64,000 bases of DNA from Deltaproteobacteria bacterium (lineage in GTDB: Bacteria; Myxococcota_A; UBA9160; UBA6930). The position numbers and the translations under genes were made by a program. Positions 26,904 through 35,908 of the stretch are shown one piece after another; the first letter of the stretch is position 1; every line of letters begins with the position of its first letter. The stretch lies in NCBI GenBank assembly GCA_016875395.1, contig VGRF01000004.1:1-64000 (forward strand), given 5' to 3'. Under the pieces are notes generated by a model. That model worked only from the letters and a program-made list of their open reading frames with translations. It ran no database searches and was not told the DNA's origin.

Positions 26904-28066
26904 TGCTGCGTGGACTGAACGCGCCGGTGTTCGAGGCCGACTACGGCGACGACGAGCCCGCGATGCAGAAGTACCGCGAGGCAGGGACGCAGCGCGCGCT
27001 CGCGCTCGGCAACCGCGGGCCGATTCGCTTCGCCGCGAACGGCGGCCTCGCGCCGGAGATTCGCGACGCGTACGCGCGCTGCGGCTTCTTCGTCTTCACC
27101 GGAGTGCTCGGCGAGGACGAGCTGACCGACCTCGAGCGCGACGTGAACGAGCTGCTCGAGCGCGCACCGGTCGCGAAGGGCGCGCCGCTCGACAAGCACG
27201 GCCGCCCCGCACTGAGCAGCGAGTGCAAGGCGCCGAACCTCAGCTGGGTGAAGCCGCTCTCCGACCCGCTCGGCGGAACCGCGGCCGCGCACGGGCGGCA
27301 TCCCGTGAAGATGAGCGAGCCCGCGCGGCCGGCCGGCGCGCCGGAGCACGTGCTGCAGCTCGTGCTCGGCTCGCTCCAGTTCTCGGAGGCGTGCCTGCGC
27401 GTGTACGCGCACCCGGAGTTGTTAGGGGTTGCCGCCGCGATCAACGGCCCGGACTTCACGCCGTTCAACGAGGCGGTGTGGATCAAGCACGCCGGCCTCG
27501 GCGGCTCGGTCGCGTGGCACCAGGACGCGTGGACGCACTGGGAGAGCCCCGCGCTCGACGACGACACGCACGGCTTCAACTTCATGGCGCAGCTGTATGG
27601 CTGCGACGCCGCGAACGGCCTGTGGGTCGTGCCTGGCTCGCATCACGCGAGGGCCGACATCGTGGCGCTGGCGCGCGCGGCGGGCAGCGACCGCCTGCCC
27701 GCCGCGGTGCCCCTCGTGTGCGAGCCCGGCGACGTCGCGATCTGCAGTCGCCAGGTCATCCACGGCTCCTTCGCGAACGTCAGCCAGAAGCCGCGCGTCA
27801 CGATCAACTTCGGCTTCCACCGCCGCAGCTCCGTGCTCGGCGTGCGCACCGGCGGCGTGCACAACCCCGTCGCCACCTACGACGAGGCCTACATCGCGAG
27901 CCGCTCGCGCGTGATCGGCTACGCGATCGACGCGCGCCGCCAGCGCTTCCCGCACGAGCGCGCGTTCGCGTACGCGCCGCACGCGGGGCGCGATAGCGAG
28001 TACCGCTGGACGCCCGAGGCGAGGGCGGGCCTGCGCGACTACAACCTGCAGGATCTGGGGATCTGA
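26903..28066 (+). CDS. Phytanoyl-CoA dioxygenase (PhyH) family oxygenase
   Basis: 387-aa Fe(II)/2-oxoglutarate oxygenase. The iron triad is visible: His206-x-Asp208 in VAWHQDAW and His287 in SRQVIHGSFANVS, with an Arg in QKPRVTINFGF to bind 2-oxoglutarate. An N-terminal extension of about 60 residues precedes the usual YARCGFFVFTGVLGEDEL start. Coupled to the CoA transferase by a TGATG overlap, it may hydroxylate the acyl-CoA just made. Substrate identity is not visible; PhyH enzymes act on phytanoyl-CoA, steroid-like acids and other bulky acids. Confidence 0.88.
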   Translation: MLRGLNAPVFEADYGDDEPAMQKYREAGTQRALALGNRGPIRFAANGGLAPEIRDAYARCGFFVFTGVLGEDELTDLERDVNELLERAPVAKGAPLDKHGRPALSSECKAPNLSWVKPLSDPLGGTAAAHGRHPVKMSEPARPAGAPEHVLQLVLGSLQFSEACLRVYAHPELLGVAAAINGPDFTPFNEAVWIKHAGLGGSVAWHQDAWTHWESPALDDDTHGFNFMAQLYGCDAANGLWVVPGSHHARADIVALARAAGSDRLPAAVPLVCEPGDVAICSRQVIHGSFANVSQKPRVTINFGFHRRSSVLGVRTGGVHNPVATYDEAYIASRSRVIGYAIDARRQRFPHERAFAYAPHAGRDSEYRWTPEARAGLRDYNLQDLGI

Positions 28067-28094
28067 GGCGCCGGCCCGACGAGGCCTCGCATCA

Positions 28095-28151
28095 GGGACG
28101 TTCCGCAAGAAAGTAAAGAAAGTGTTGCTTTACTTGCTTGCGGAACGTCCC
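28095..28151. repeat. 24-bp inverted repeat with 9-base loop (57 bp)
   Basis: Arms 28095-28118 and 28128-28151 are reverse complements with a single A/C mismatch (28110 against 28136). The base of the stem is GC-rich (GGGACGTTCCGCAAG) and its tip is A/T-rich (AAGTAAAG), sharply different from flanking DNA. It lies between two convergent genes (stops at 28066 and 28172). It may end transcription from both sides. Its size and base composition also resemble REP-type or miniature mobile palindromes; no second copy was seen in this window. Confidence 0.88.
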
Positions 28152-28171
28152 CCCTCTGGGGATCCCGCAGG

Positions 28172-28987
28172 TCAGTGCCAGACCGTCCCGCCGTCCACGT
28201 TGATCGCCTGGCCGGTGATCCAGGCGCCGCGCGGCGAGGCGAGGAAGAGCGTCATTTCGGCGATCTCCCAGCCGTCGCCCGGCGCCCCGAGCGGGATCAT
28301 CTGCTTCACCATCTGCTGCCACGCCTCGCCGCGGCCCACGTCGTCCATGCGGTAGGTGTCGATCACGCCGGGGCACACCGCGTTCACGCGAATCCTGTGC
28401 GGCGCGAGCTCCATCGCGAGCGCGTGGCTGAGCGCGTTGATGCCCGCCTTCGAGGCGGCGTACGCAGCGGTGTTCGCGGGCGCGAGCTTCGAGGCGATCG
28501 AGGAGATGTTCACGATGCTGCCGCCCTGCCCCTGTTTGATGAGCTGCCGCGCGGCGGCGCGCGAGAGCAAGAACGTGCCGTCGAGGTTGGTCACGACGAC
28601 CTGCTTCCACGCCGCGTACGGGAGATCGACGCACGCCACGCGGTCTTCGCCGCGCGCGGCGCCGGCGTTGTTCACCACGATGTCGAGCCGCCCGAGCTCG
28701 CGCGCGGTGCGCGCCACGAGCGCGTCGACCGCCGCCTCGTCGCGCACGTCCGACACGAGCGCGAGGCAGCGCGCGCCTTCCGCCCGCACCTCCTCCGCGA
28801 CGCTCTCGATGTCGCGCCAGCCCGCCTTCTTCTCGTCCTCGGGGTAGCGCTCGGGCGAGCGGCCCGTGCCCGTCACCACGATGTCGGCGCCCGCGCGCGC
28901 AAGCAGCCGCGCGATCGGCCGCCCGATGCTGCGCATCCGCCCCGCCCCCGTGACGATCGCCACCTTGCCCGCGAGCTCTCTCTCCAT
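28172..28987 (-). CDS. SDR-family NAD(P)-dependent oxidoreductase
   Basis: 271-aa classical short-chain dehydrogenase. Cofactor loop AIVTGAGRMRSIGRPIARLL (a slightly long TGxxxxxxG loop), VVNNAG, catalytic Ser in VNISSIAS and Tyr-x-x-x-Lys in AAYAASKAGIN, then RVNAVCPGVIDT and the terminal GQAINVDGGTVWH. Start ATG 28987 is used because it opens the Rossmann strand directly. It would oxidise a hydroxyl or reduce a keto group. It faces the PhyH gene tail to tail and is divergent from the HpcH aldolase. Confidence 0.88.
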   Translation of the reverse strand: MERELAGKVAIVTGAGRMRSIGRPIARLLARAGADIVVTGTGRSPERYPEDEKKAGWRDIESVAEEVRAEGARCLALVSDVRDEAAVDALVARTARELGRLDIVVNNAGAARGEDRVACVDLPYAAWKQVVVTNLDGTFLLSRAAARQLIKQGQGGSIVNISSIASKLAPANTAAYAASKAGINALSHALAMELAPHRIRVNAVCPGVIDTYRMDDVGRGEAWQQMVKQMIPLGAPGDGWEIAEMTLFLASPRGAWITGQAINVDGGTVWH

Positions 28988-29045
28988 CGCGACGCTCCCT
29001 TCATGAAGCGCGGCACGATACGCGAGCGGGTTAGCGTGTTGCGCC

Positions 29046-29831
29046 ATGGCGAACGCGATCAAGTCCGCATGGAAGCAAGGCAACCCGACCCACGGCGCGT
29101 GGCTCTCGATCCCGAGCAGCGTCTCCGCCGAGGTCGTGGCGCGCGCGGGCTTCGACTACGTGTGCATCGACATGCAGCACGGCCTCGTCGACTACCGCGA
29201 CGCCGTGGGGATGCTGCAAGCGATCAACCTCGGCGCGAGCTCGCCGGTGGTGCGCGTGCCGTGGAACGAGCCCGGCATCATCGGCAAGATGCTCGACGCC
29301 GGCGCGATGAGCGTGATCGTGCCGATGGTGAATTCGCCCGCCGAGGCGCGCGCGGCCGTCGCGGCCTGCCGCTACGCGCCGCAGGGCGCGCGCTCGTTCG
29401 GGCCGCTGCGCGCGTTCATGCAGGAAGGCGGGAGTTATTACGCCACCGCCAACGCGGAGGTCGCCTGCATCCCGATGATCGAGACGAAGCAGGCCGTCGA
29501 GAACATCGACGCGATCCTGGACGTGCCCGGAATCGATGCCGTGTACGTCGGCCCCGCGGACCTCTCGATCACGCTCGGCCTCCCGCCCGGCAACAACGAC
29601 GACCGCCCCGAGTTCGTCGCGGCACTGACTCGCATCGTCGCCGCATGCACCGCGCGCGGCATCGTGCCGGGCATCCACGCGAGCGCGGCGCTCGCCGCGC
29701 GCCGGCGCGAGCTGGGCTTCCGCCTGATCACCGTGTCCGCCGACCAGCAGGCGCTCGGCGACGGCGTGCGCGCGGAGCTGAAGCAGGTGCGCGCGGGAGC
29801 AGCGAGCGGAGACACGAAGCGCGTCTACTGA
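29046..29831 (+). CDS. HpcH/HpaI-family class II aldolase/citrate lyase-like
   Basis: 261-aa TIM-barrel aldolase. Catalytic His in YVCIDMQHGLVDYRD; metal ligands Glu in CIPMIETKQAVEN and Asp in YVGPADLSITLGLP; phosphate/Arg site VVRVPWNEPG. The family cleaves 4-hydroxy-2-oxo acids to pyruvate (or glyoxylate) and an aldehyde. It would be a late step in breakdown of a cleaved aromatic or alicyclic ring, fitting the oxygenase-rich neighbourhood. Length is normal. Confidence 0.9.
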   Translation: MANAIKSAWKQGNPTHGAWLSIPSSVSAEVVARAGFDYVCIDMQHGLVDYRDAVGMLQAINLGASSPVVRVPWNEPGIIGKMLDAGAMSVIVPMVNSPAEARAAVAACRYAPQGARSFGPLRAFMQEGGSYYATANAEVACIPMIETKQAVENIDAILDVPGIDAVYVGPADLSITLGLPPGNNDDRPEFVAALTRIVAACTARGIVPGIHASAALAARRRELGFRLITVSADQQALGDGVRAELKQVRAGAASGDTKRVY

Positions 29832-29843
29832 GGCGCTGCGCAG

Positions 29844-31169
29844 CTAGCCGGGCGTCGCCGCCTTCGTGAAGCGCAGCTTCAACGCGAGCGTGCCGAGCAT
29901 GATCCCCGGCTGATGCTTGATCTCGACGTCGGGCGCGTACTCGAGCGTGTCGATCCGCGCGAACAAGCGCCGCCACGCGATCACCTGCTCGAGGCGCGAG
30001 ATGCCGGCGCCCGGGCACACGCGCGGGCCCGCGGAGAACGTGAGGTGCTTCGTCACCGCCTTGCGGTCGAGCTGAAGCTCGTTCGCGTTCTCCCATTCCT
30101 CGGGGTCGATGTTCGCCGCCGCCCAGCGCAGATGGAGCAGCGAGCCCTTCGGCACCGTCACGCCCTGGAACACCTCGTCCTGCGTCGTGATGCGCGTCGA
30201 GAGGCCCTGCGTCGGAGCGCGCAGCCGCATCGCTTCCTCGGTGAAGCCGCGAATCTTCTCGCGGTCGGCCTTCAGCGCACGCCACACGTTCGGCTGCTCG
30301 CAGAGCAGCTGCGCCTGCTCCTCGATCGCGTACTGCGTCGTCTCGAGCCCGCCCAGCACCATCGCGTAGACGATGCCGTTGATCTCGATGTCGCTGAGCT
30401 TCCGGCCGAGCGCCTGATAAGTCACCTGCGTGAGAAAGCTGATCATGTCGTTCTGCGGATTCGCGCGCTTCTGCTCGACCGCGCGCTGCACGTACTCCTT
30501 GAAGCCGTCGAGCCAGGTGAACTGCTCGCGCATCTGCTCGGGCGTGACCTGGTTGCGATGGCTCTTGCCCCAGACGAACGAGGCGACCTGCGCGGTGCCC
30601 CACTCGGCGAGCTTCGGGATGTCGGACTCGGGGAAGCCGAGCACGCGCGCCATCACCATCTGCGGCAGCGGGCGTGCGAACTCCGAGATGAACTCGACCT
30701 CGCCGCGATCGATGAACTTGTCGATCAGCCGATCCGCGCACTCCGTGACCATCGCCGTGTGCCGCGTCGCGCCCGGCCCGACCCACGGATCCGTGAGCTC
30801 CTGCCGGTGCGAGCGCCACAGCTCGATCGACGGCCGCAGCGTCGCCATCGATTCCATCATCGCGTTCGTCATGTCGGGCGTGCGACCGGCCGCGAGGATG
30901 CCTTCCACGGCGAACGTGAGCGTCGGCTTGTACCGCACCGGATCGCGCACGACGCGCGCGACATCGTCGTACTTCGTCAGCACGTAGCCGTCGGTGCCAG
31001 GTGTGAAGCCATCATCCGGGAGGCGCTGTACCGGCGCCTCCCGGTGAAGGATGTCGTACGCGGCGTACCAGTGTTCCTGCGCGCCGTAGGCGAACAGGTC
31101 GACCTCCGTGAGGCGCTCGGGGCGCTTCGCGGGGTGCGACATGTCTACCCAGTGATCGAACGCTCCCAT
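29844..31169 (-). CDS. Cytochrome P450
   Basis: 441-aa soluble bacterial P450. Axial heme ligand Cys in FSAGPRVCPGAGISRLEQV; oxygen-activating I-helix AMVLGGLETTQYA; K-helix ExxR in TEEAMRLRAP. ATG 31169 lies seven bases after the stop of the upstream TonB receptor gene, so receptor and P450 are one transcript, suggesting that the receptor brings in the P450 substrate. Electron donors are presumably the ferredoxins encoded near 49.6 and 54.5 kb. Reaction: hydroxylation of an unactivated carbon. Confidence 0.92.
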   Translation of the reverse strand: MGAFDHWVDMSHPAKRPERLTEVDLFAYGAQEHWYAAYDILHREAPVQRLPDDGFTPGTDGYVLTKYDDVARVVRDPVRYKPTLTFAVEGILAAGRTPDMTNAMMESMATLRPSIELWRSHRQELTDPWVGPGATRHTAMVTECADRLIDKFIDRGEVEFISEFARPLPQMVMARVLGFPESDIPKLAEWGTAQVASFVWGKSHRNQVTPEQMREQFTWLDGFKEYVQRAVEQKRANPQNDMISFLTQVTYQALGRKLSDIEINGIVYAMVLGGLETTQYAIEEQAQLLCEQPNVWRALKADREKIRGFTEEAMRLRAPTQGLSTRITTQDEVFQGVTVPKGSLLHLRWAAANIDPEEWENANELQLDRKAVTKHLTFSAGPRVCPGAGISRLEQVIAWRRLFARIDTLEYAPDVEIKHQPGIMLGTLALKLRFTKAATPG

Positions 31170-31176
31170 CGCGCGC

Positions 31177-33777
31177 CTATTCGCCCCCGAACTCGACGCC
31201 GACTTCGAAGCCGTACGAGCGCGGGCGCCCGTACATCGTGAAGTTCCAGAGGCCGGCAACCGAGTTCGCCGCGAGCCGCGTGCGCTCGTCGGTGAGGTTC
31301 TTCCCCCAAATGGTGAAGAAGTACCGGTCGCCTTCGGGCCGGAACGTGACGTTGGCGTCGATCGTGTCCCACTGACTCATCTGCGTCTTCGGTGAGTTGA
31401 AGACCGACATCTGCGCCTTGTGTTGATGGCTGTAGATCAGGTTGTAAGCGAGCGAGCCCCACGGAATCTCGTGCTCGTACGTGCCGGTGATGCCCCACTT
31501 GAACTTGGGCGAGAACGGCACGTCGAGATCCGAGAGGTCGTTCCCGTTGAGAACGAACTTCTCGTACTCGTGGTGCAGGTACGCGAAGTTGCCCGAGAAC
31601 GAGAGCCCGTCGGTCGCCAGCCACGTGCCTTCGAGCTCGATGCCGGTCGCCTGCGACACGCCGGCGTTCACGTTGATCGTCTCCTGGGTCGTCAGGCCGA
31701 ACGGATCGGTGAAGGGCACCACCTGCGAGCGAATCAGATCCTTGTACTGCGTGAAGAAGACCGCGGCGTTGGTCTGAAGCGTGTTCTCGAGGAACTGCCC
31801 CTTGAAGCCGACCTCGACGTTCCAGTTCGTCTCGGAGTCGAACGGGTTGCACGTCGTGAGACTCGAGCACGTCTCCGTGAAGCCGCCGGGGATGAAGCCC
31901 GTGGCGAAGCTGACGTAAGCCATGCTCGCGTCCGTCAGGTCGTAATCGAGAACGAAGCGGTACGTCACCTCGCTCCACGAGTCGTCGAAGCGGCTGTTGA
32001 TGCCGAACGCCGAGTTGGGCAGCGGGATGTCAAACGGCTTCAGGTCCTTGCTGCTGAACCCCACTCCGACGCGCGAGACCGCGTTCGAGCGCGCGTCGAG
32101 GCACACGGGCGGCGTGAGCGGGTTGGAATCCGTATCCACGTCCACCGCGTCTTTGGACTGCGTCAGCGCCGTGCACGGGCCGCCCGAGTTCGCGCGGCGG
32201 AAGAAGTCCTTCTTGTCCTTCGTCCAGCGCATGCCAGCCGTGATCGACCAGCGCTCGAGGAACTCGAACGTGCCGTCCGCGTAGAACGCGGTCGTCTTGC
32301 GATCTTGCGCGGCGCCGCCCATGCCCGGGTCCGTCTGGTAGCTCGTGTCCAGATTGAGGAAGCCATTCGAGTCCACGAGTGGCGCGGGGATGCCGTCGTT
32401 TCGGTCGTTGTCGACGAACGTCACGAGGCTCAGCAACCCGACCGTCGCGTACGCGAGCATGTCGGTCTGCTCCCGCGTCCACGAGAAGCCGCCCACCATC
32501 GTGAACGGGCCCTCGAAGTTCGTGCTCGCGCGAAGCTCGATCTGCGTGTTGCGCTTCGTGGTGTTGCGCGTCGCGTCGAAGAGCGAAGCGTAGGCCTCAC
32601 CGGTGTACGTGCTGGCGAGGATCTCCTCCTGATTTCGCCACCCCGTGATCGCCAAGAGCGTGACTTTGTCGAGGTTCAGCGTCTGATGGAGCATGTAGCC
32701 CTCGACACTCGTCCGATGGCCGTCCTTGACGCACAGGGCGTCCGAGTTCCCCTCGAAGCACTGGTTGCTGATGCCGGTGCTGAGCACGTCCTTGTGGCCC
32801 GCGTCTTGAATCGAGGGGAAGCCGAGCAGCGGGAGCAGCATCGTCGGCTCGCTCTCGTTCACGCCCGGCGGTGAGCCCGAGTCGTCGTCGAGGAAGTCGG
32901 CGATGAAGTAGGCCTCGTACATCTCCGAGGGCTGCCAGAGCAGCTTCACCTTGCCGGCGAGGACGTCCGTGTTGTTGAGCTTTTCGCCCGAGCCCACGGT
33001 TCGTGTGCTGAAGCCGGGCGGGACCGGAGCAAAGCCGAGCAGCCAAGACGTCGGGAACGTCGAGGTGTCCTTGTCGTTCGTGTAGTAGCCCTCGTCCTTG
33101 TCGACGATGCCGGTGACGCGCAGTGCGAGCGTGTCCGTGATCGGGACGTTCACCGCCGCGCGGTACTTCTTGATCGTGGAGCTGCTCGGGCCATCCGAGC
33201 CGTTGAACGTGCCGTACTGCAGCTCGAAGTCGGCGCTGAACTCCTCGAGCACGGGGCGCTTCGTCACGATCGAGATCGCGCCGCCGGTCGCGCTCTTGCC
33301 GAACAGCGTGCCTTGCGGCCCGCGGTAGATCTCGACGCGCTCGACGTCGAAGAGCTCGACGAACTGCGCCTGCACGTTCGAGAGCGCGAACTCGTCGACG
33401 AGCAGCACGACGGAAGAGTCCTGCGTCACGAGGATCGAGTTCTGGCCGGTGCCGCGCACGCCGCCGGCGATCGCGCGGAAGCCGGCGACCTGACCGAGCG
33501 CCACGCCGGGGGTCATCTCGCCGAGCGCGAGCACGTCGGTGCGGAACTGGTTGTCGATCATCGCTTCGCTGATCGCGGTGATCGCGATCGGCACGTCCTG
33601 CGACACCTGCTGGCGCTTGGTGCCCGTGACGATGATCTCCTCGATCCCCTCGCGCGCGGGCTCAGCCGGCGCGGGCGCGGGAGGCGGAGTCGCCGCCGTG
33701 TCTTGCGCGCGTGCGCCCTGCGCGACTCCCGTCGCGAGCAGTGCAGCCAGAACGAGTCGTGATGTCCTCGAAGCCAT
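31177..33777 (-). CDS. TonB-dependent receptor, sphingomonad/steroid-type
   Basis: 866-aa receptor. Signal peptide (RLVLAALLATGVAQGARAQ), Pro/Ala linker, TonB-box region GIEEIIVTGTKRQQVSQDVP, then plug domain with VFRAIAGG-like RAIAGGVRGTGQN, VEIYRGPQGTLFGKSATGGA. The long barrel ends YGFEVGVEFGGE. This IEEIIVT/PIAITAIS subtype is common in organisms with many TonB receptors for lipophilic or plant-derived compounds. Upstream DNA (33778-33922) is less GC-rich and should contain the promoter. The P450 gene follows directly in the same operon. Confidence 0.92.
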   Translation of the reverse strand: MASRTSRLVLAALLATGVAQGARAQDTAATPPPAPAPAEPAREGIEEIIVTGTKRQQVSQDVPIAITAISEAMIDNQFRTDVLALGEMTPGVALGQVAGFRAIAGGVRGTGQNSILVTQDSSVVLLVDEFALSNVQAQFVELFDVERVEIYRGPQGTLFGKSATGGAISIVTKRPVLEEFSADFELQYGTFNGSDGPSSSTIKKYRAAVNVPITDTLALRVTGIVDKDEGYYTNDKDTSTFPTSWLLGFAPVPPGFSTRTVGSGEKLNNTDVLAGKVKLLWQPSEMYEAYFIADFLDDDSGSPPGVNESEPTMLLPLLGFPSIQDAGHKDVLSTGISNQCFEGNSDALCVKDGHRTSVEGYMLHQTLNLDKVTLLAITGWRNQEEILASTYTGEAYASLFDATRNTTKRNTQIELRASTNFEGPFTMVGGFSWTREQTDMLAYATVGLLSLVTFVDNDRNDGIPAPLVDSNGFLNLDTSYQTDPGMGGAAQDRKTTAFYADGTFEFLERWSITAGMRWTKDKKDFFRRANSGGPCTALTQSKDAVDVDTDSNPLTPPVCLDARSNAVSRVGVGFSSKDLKPFDIPLPNSAFGINSRFDDSWSEVTYRFVLDYDLTDASMAYVSFATGFIPGGFTETCSSLTTCNPFDSETNWNVEVGFKGQFLENTLQTNAAVFFTQYKDLIRSQVVPFTDPFGLTTQETINVNAGVSQATGIELEGTWLATDGLSFSGNFAYLHHEYEKFVLNGNDLSDLDVPFSPKFKWGITGTYEHEIPWGSLAYNLIYSHQHKAQMSVFNSPKTQMSQWDTIDANVTFRPEGDRYFFTIWGKNLTDERTRLAANSVAGLWNFTMYGRPRSYGFEVGVEFGGE

Positions 33778-33922
33778 CGGTCCCCTCGACCAGCTCGGAG
33801 CTGTTAGGTCGCTCGCGAGCCTCGATCTCGAGCCGCGTTCTGCACCCGTGCGAACCTCGCGAGGGTCGAGCGCGCGCTTCTTTGCATGCGTTCAAGCGCG
33901 TGTACTTTGCAAAAACCGGGAG
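33778..33922 (-). promoter_or_regulatory. Upstream region of TonB receptor/P450 operon
   Basis: This 145-base gap precedes the receptor start and follows the oxidoreductase stop. It contains an A/T-rich block near 33901-33920 and a 10-bp palindrome CCTCGCGAGG at 33855-33864 that could be an operator. A GAGGGGACCG ribosome-binding site lies next to the receptor ATG. The promoter is inferred from position only. Confidence 0.35.
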
Positions 33923-34960
33923 TCATTTAGCAGGAAAAATCCACAGCAAGTCTAGAAAAGTTCGGATCCCCGGCGCCGCTTGGCAGACCGCGGGGATCGC
34001 GTTGACCGCGTGCATCGCGGTTCCGAGCAGGCCGTCCGAGCAGAAGTCGTGCTTCAGCTCGAGGTGCAGGCGGGGCTTGCCTTCGAGCGTGATGGTGTGG
34101 TTTCCGCGCGGCCACTCGGGGGCGACCGAGTCGTGCATGCGCCACACCGTCTCGCTGAGCAGCCGCTCCTCGCCGCCCGCGCGGCCGGTCCAGCGGTAGC
34201 GCTGCCCAGCGACCGTCCCGCGCTTCACGACGCCGGCCGCGGTCTTCAGATCCTCGCTCGCGAGCGCGGTCTCGAGCGTGCCCTCGACGCGCTCGACGCC
34301 GAGGCCGATGCCGTCCGAGACCATCCGCGCGGACTCGCCGAACAGGCCGTCGAGCCAGAACTTCCGCCGCCGGTTCGAGCCCTCGAACTTCTCCGGCGCG
34401 GAGCCGAAGCCCATCGCGTCGAACATGATCTCGGGCGAGGGGTAGTACTGGAAGTTCGAGACCTCGCGCAGCTCCACGCGCTCGACGCGCGCCGAGAGCG
34501 AGCTCATCAGCAAGGGCAGGAGGTCGCCCATGAAGCCGGGATTGAGCCCGGTCGAGTGGAACGTGCTCTTGCCCGCGCGGCACGCGGCTTCGAGGCGCTC
34601 CACGAGCTTCGGCCCGTGGTGCTTCGGGTAGAGGTACCCGACCGCGGTGATCACGTTCTTGCCGCCGGCGAGCAGGCGGCAGATGTCGTCCACGTCCTGC
34701 TCGGGGTTGTCGCCGTACACGAGCGACGCGAGCGGCGTGTGAATCACGACCTCCGCGTTCGAGGCGAGCACGGCATCGATGGAGCCGGTGACCTTCACGC
34801 CCGTGGGCGCGCGGCCGAGCAGCTCGCCCACGTCCTTGCCGATCTTCGCCGGCGAGTACGCGTGCAGGCCGACGAGCTCGAGCGAGCCGCGGTCGAGACA
34901 GGCGTTCGCGGCGTGCTTGCCCACGGTTCCGCTCGCCCATTGGAAGACTCGGTACGTCAT
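33923..34960 (-). CDS. NAD(P)-binding oxidoreductase, dihydrodipicolinate reductase-like
   Basis: 345-aa protein with an N-terminal Rossmann fold (RVFQWASGTVGKHAANACLD, a GTVG dinucleotide loop) and a DapB/amine dehydrogenase-like second domain (NVITAVGYLYPKHHGPKL, STGLNPGFMGDLLPLLMSSL). Similar proteins are annotated as 2,4-diaminopentanoate dehydrogenase-like or dihydrodipicolinate reductase family and often sit in mycobacterial and proteobacterial steroid or terpenoid clusters. The reaction is unknown. It is followed at its 5' side by an SDR on the same strand. Confidence 0.8.
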   Translation of the reverse strand: MTYRVFQWASGTVGKHAANACLDRGSLELVGLHAYSPAKIGKDVGELLGRAPTGVKVTGSIDAVLASNAEVVIHTPLASLVYGDNPEQDVDDICRLLAGGKNVITAVGYLYPKHHGPKLVERLEAACRAGKSTFHSTGLNPGFMGDLLPLLMSSLSARVERVELREVSNFQYYPSPEIMFDAMGFGSAPEKFEGSNRRRKFWLDGLFGESARMVSDGIGLGVERVEGTLETALASEDLKTAAGVVKRGTVAGQRYRWTGRAGGEERLLSETVWRMHDSVAPEWPRGNHTITLEGKPRLHLELKHDFCSDGLLGTAMHAVNAIPAVCQAAPGIRTFLDLLWIFPAK

Positions 34961-34993
34961 GACTCTCTCCTCAATTGTCAGGGGAAGCCGCGC

Positions 34994-35845
34994 TCAGAAC
35001 GGCTCGATCAGCGCGCGCATCGCGCTGACGGCTGCGGGATCCGCCTCGCCGCGGTAGCTCGCGTCGACGGCGCGATTGCGCTGGCCCACCAGCTCGCGGA
35101 ACTCGGCGTGGCTCGAGACGAAGAAGCGGTTCGCGAGGACCGCATCCATCACCTGCGCCGCGAACTGCGCGGGCGTCATGAGCTGCGGCGCCGCCGCGCT
35201 CGCAGGCGCAGGCGCGGACGCGGCGCCGCCGCCCAGCGCCGCGGGGCGATTGCGCGCACTCGTCGGGAGTGCGGTCGCGATCACGCCGGGGCAGAGCACC
35301 GAGACGCCGACGCCGTGCGGCTTCATGTCCGCGCGCAGCGCTTCGCTGAGGCCGACCACTGCGAACTTCGAGGCGTTGTAGATGCCGAGGTTGCGCATGC
35401 CGACGAGCCCGCCGACCGACGCGGTGTTCGCGACGTGCGCCTCGCGGCCGTGGCGCTTCAGCTCGGGGAGGAACGTGGTCAGCCCGTTCACGACGCCGCC
35501 GAGATTCACGCCGAGCACCCAATCCCAGTCCTGGTAGGTCACGCGATCGAGCGGGCCGTCGGCGTTCACGCCCGCGTTGTTGAACAGGAGATGCACGGCG
35601 CCGAAGCGCGCGAGCGCGGCGTCGCTGGCAGCGGCGAAGGCGGCGCGATCCGTCACGTCGAGGCGCAGCGCCAGCACTTCGGCGCCGCCGCGCGCAACCT
35701 GCGCGCGTGCGCGATCGAGCGCAGCGGCCTCGATGTCCGCGATGACGACGCGCGCGCCGCGCTGCGCGAGCGCCTCGGCGAGGCCGAGCCCGATGCCGCT
35801 CGCGCCGCCCGTCACGAACGCGACCTTGCCGGCGATGCTCGTCAT
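34994..35845 (-). CDS. SDR-family oxidoreductase with Ala/Pro-rich insertion
   Basis: 283-aa short-chain dehydrogenase. GGAGG lies five bases before ATG 35845. Motifs: FVTGGASGIGLGLAEAL, FNNAGVN, catalytic Ser in ANTASVGGLVG and Tyr-x-x-x-Lys in LGIYNASKFAVVG. After the cofactor-binding VLCPGVIATAL there is a low-complexity Ala/Pro stretch (about 205-222) not usual in the family, in the substrate-lid region. The next gene downstream is the DapB-like oxidoreductase, 33 bases away. Likely alcohol/ketone interconversion. Confidence 0.87.
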   Translation of the reverse strand: MTSIAGKVAFVTGGASGIGLGLAEALAQRGARVVIADIEAAALDRARAQVARGGAEVLALRLDVTDRAAFAAASDAALARFGAVHLLFNNAGVNADGPLDRVTYQDWDWVLGVNLGGVVNGLTTFLPELKRHGREAHVANTASVGGLVGMRNLGIYNASKFAVVGLSEALRADMKPHGVGVSVLCPGVIATALPTSARNRPAALGGGAASAPAPASAAAPQLMTPAQFAAQVMDAVLANRFFVSSHAEFRELVGQRNRAVDASYRGEADPAAVSAMRALIEPF

Positions 35846-35908
35846 CGTGCCTCCGCTGCGAGACGCGCGAGGTTGCCGCACTCTCTCGCGCAGCGCGGGA
35901 CGAATTCG

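Noticed and set aside
33855-33864. Palindrome CCTCGCGAGG as a firm regulator site
   Set aside because: A ten-base GC palindrome is expected often in this composition; it is noted only as a possible operator.
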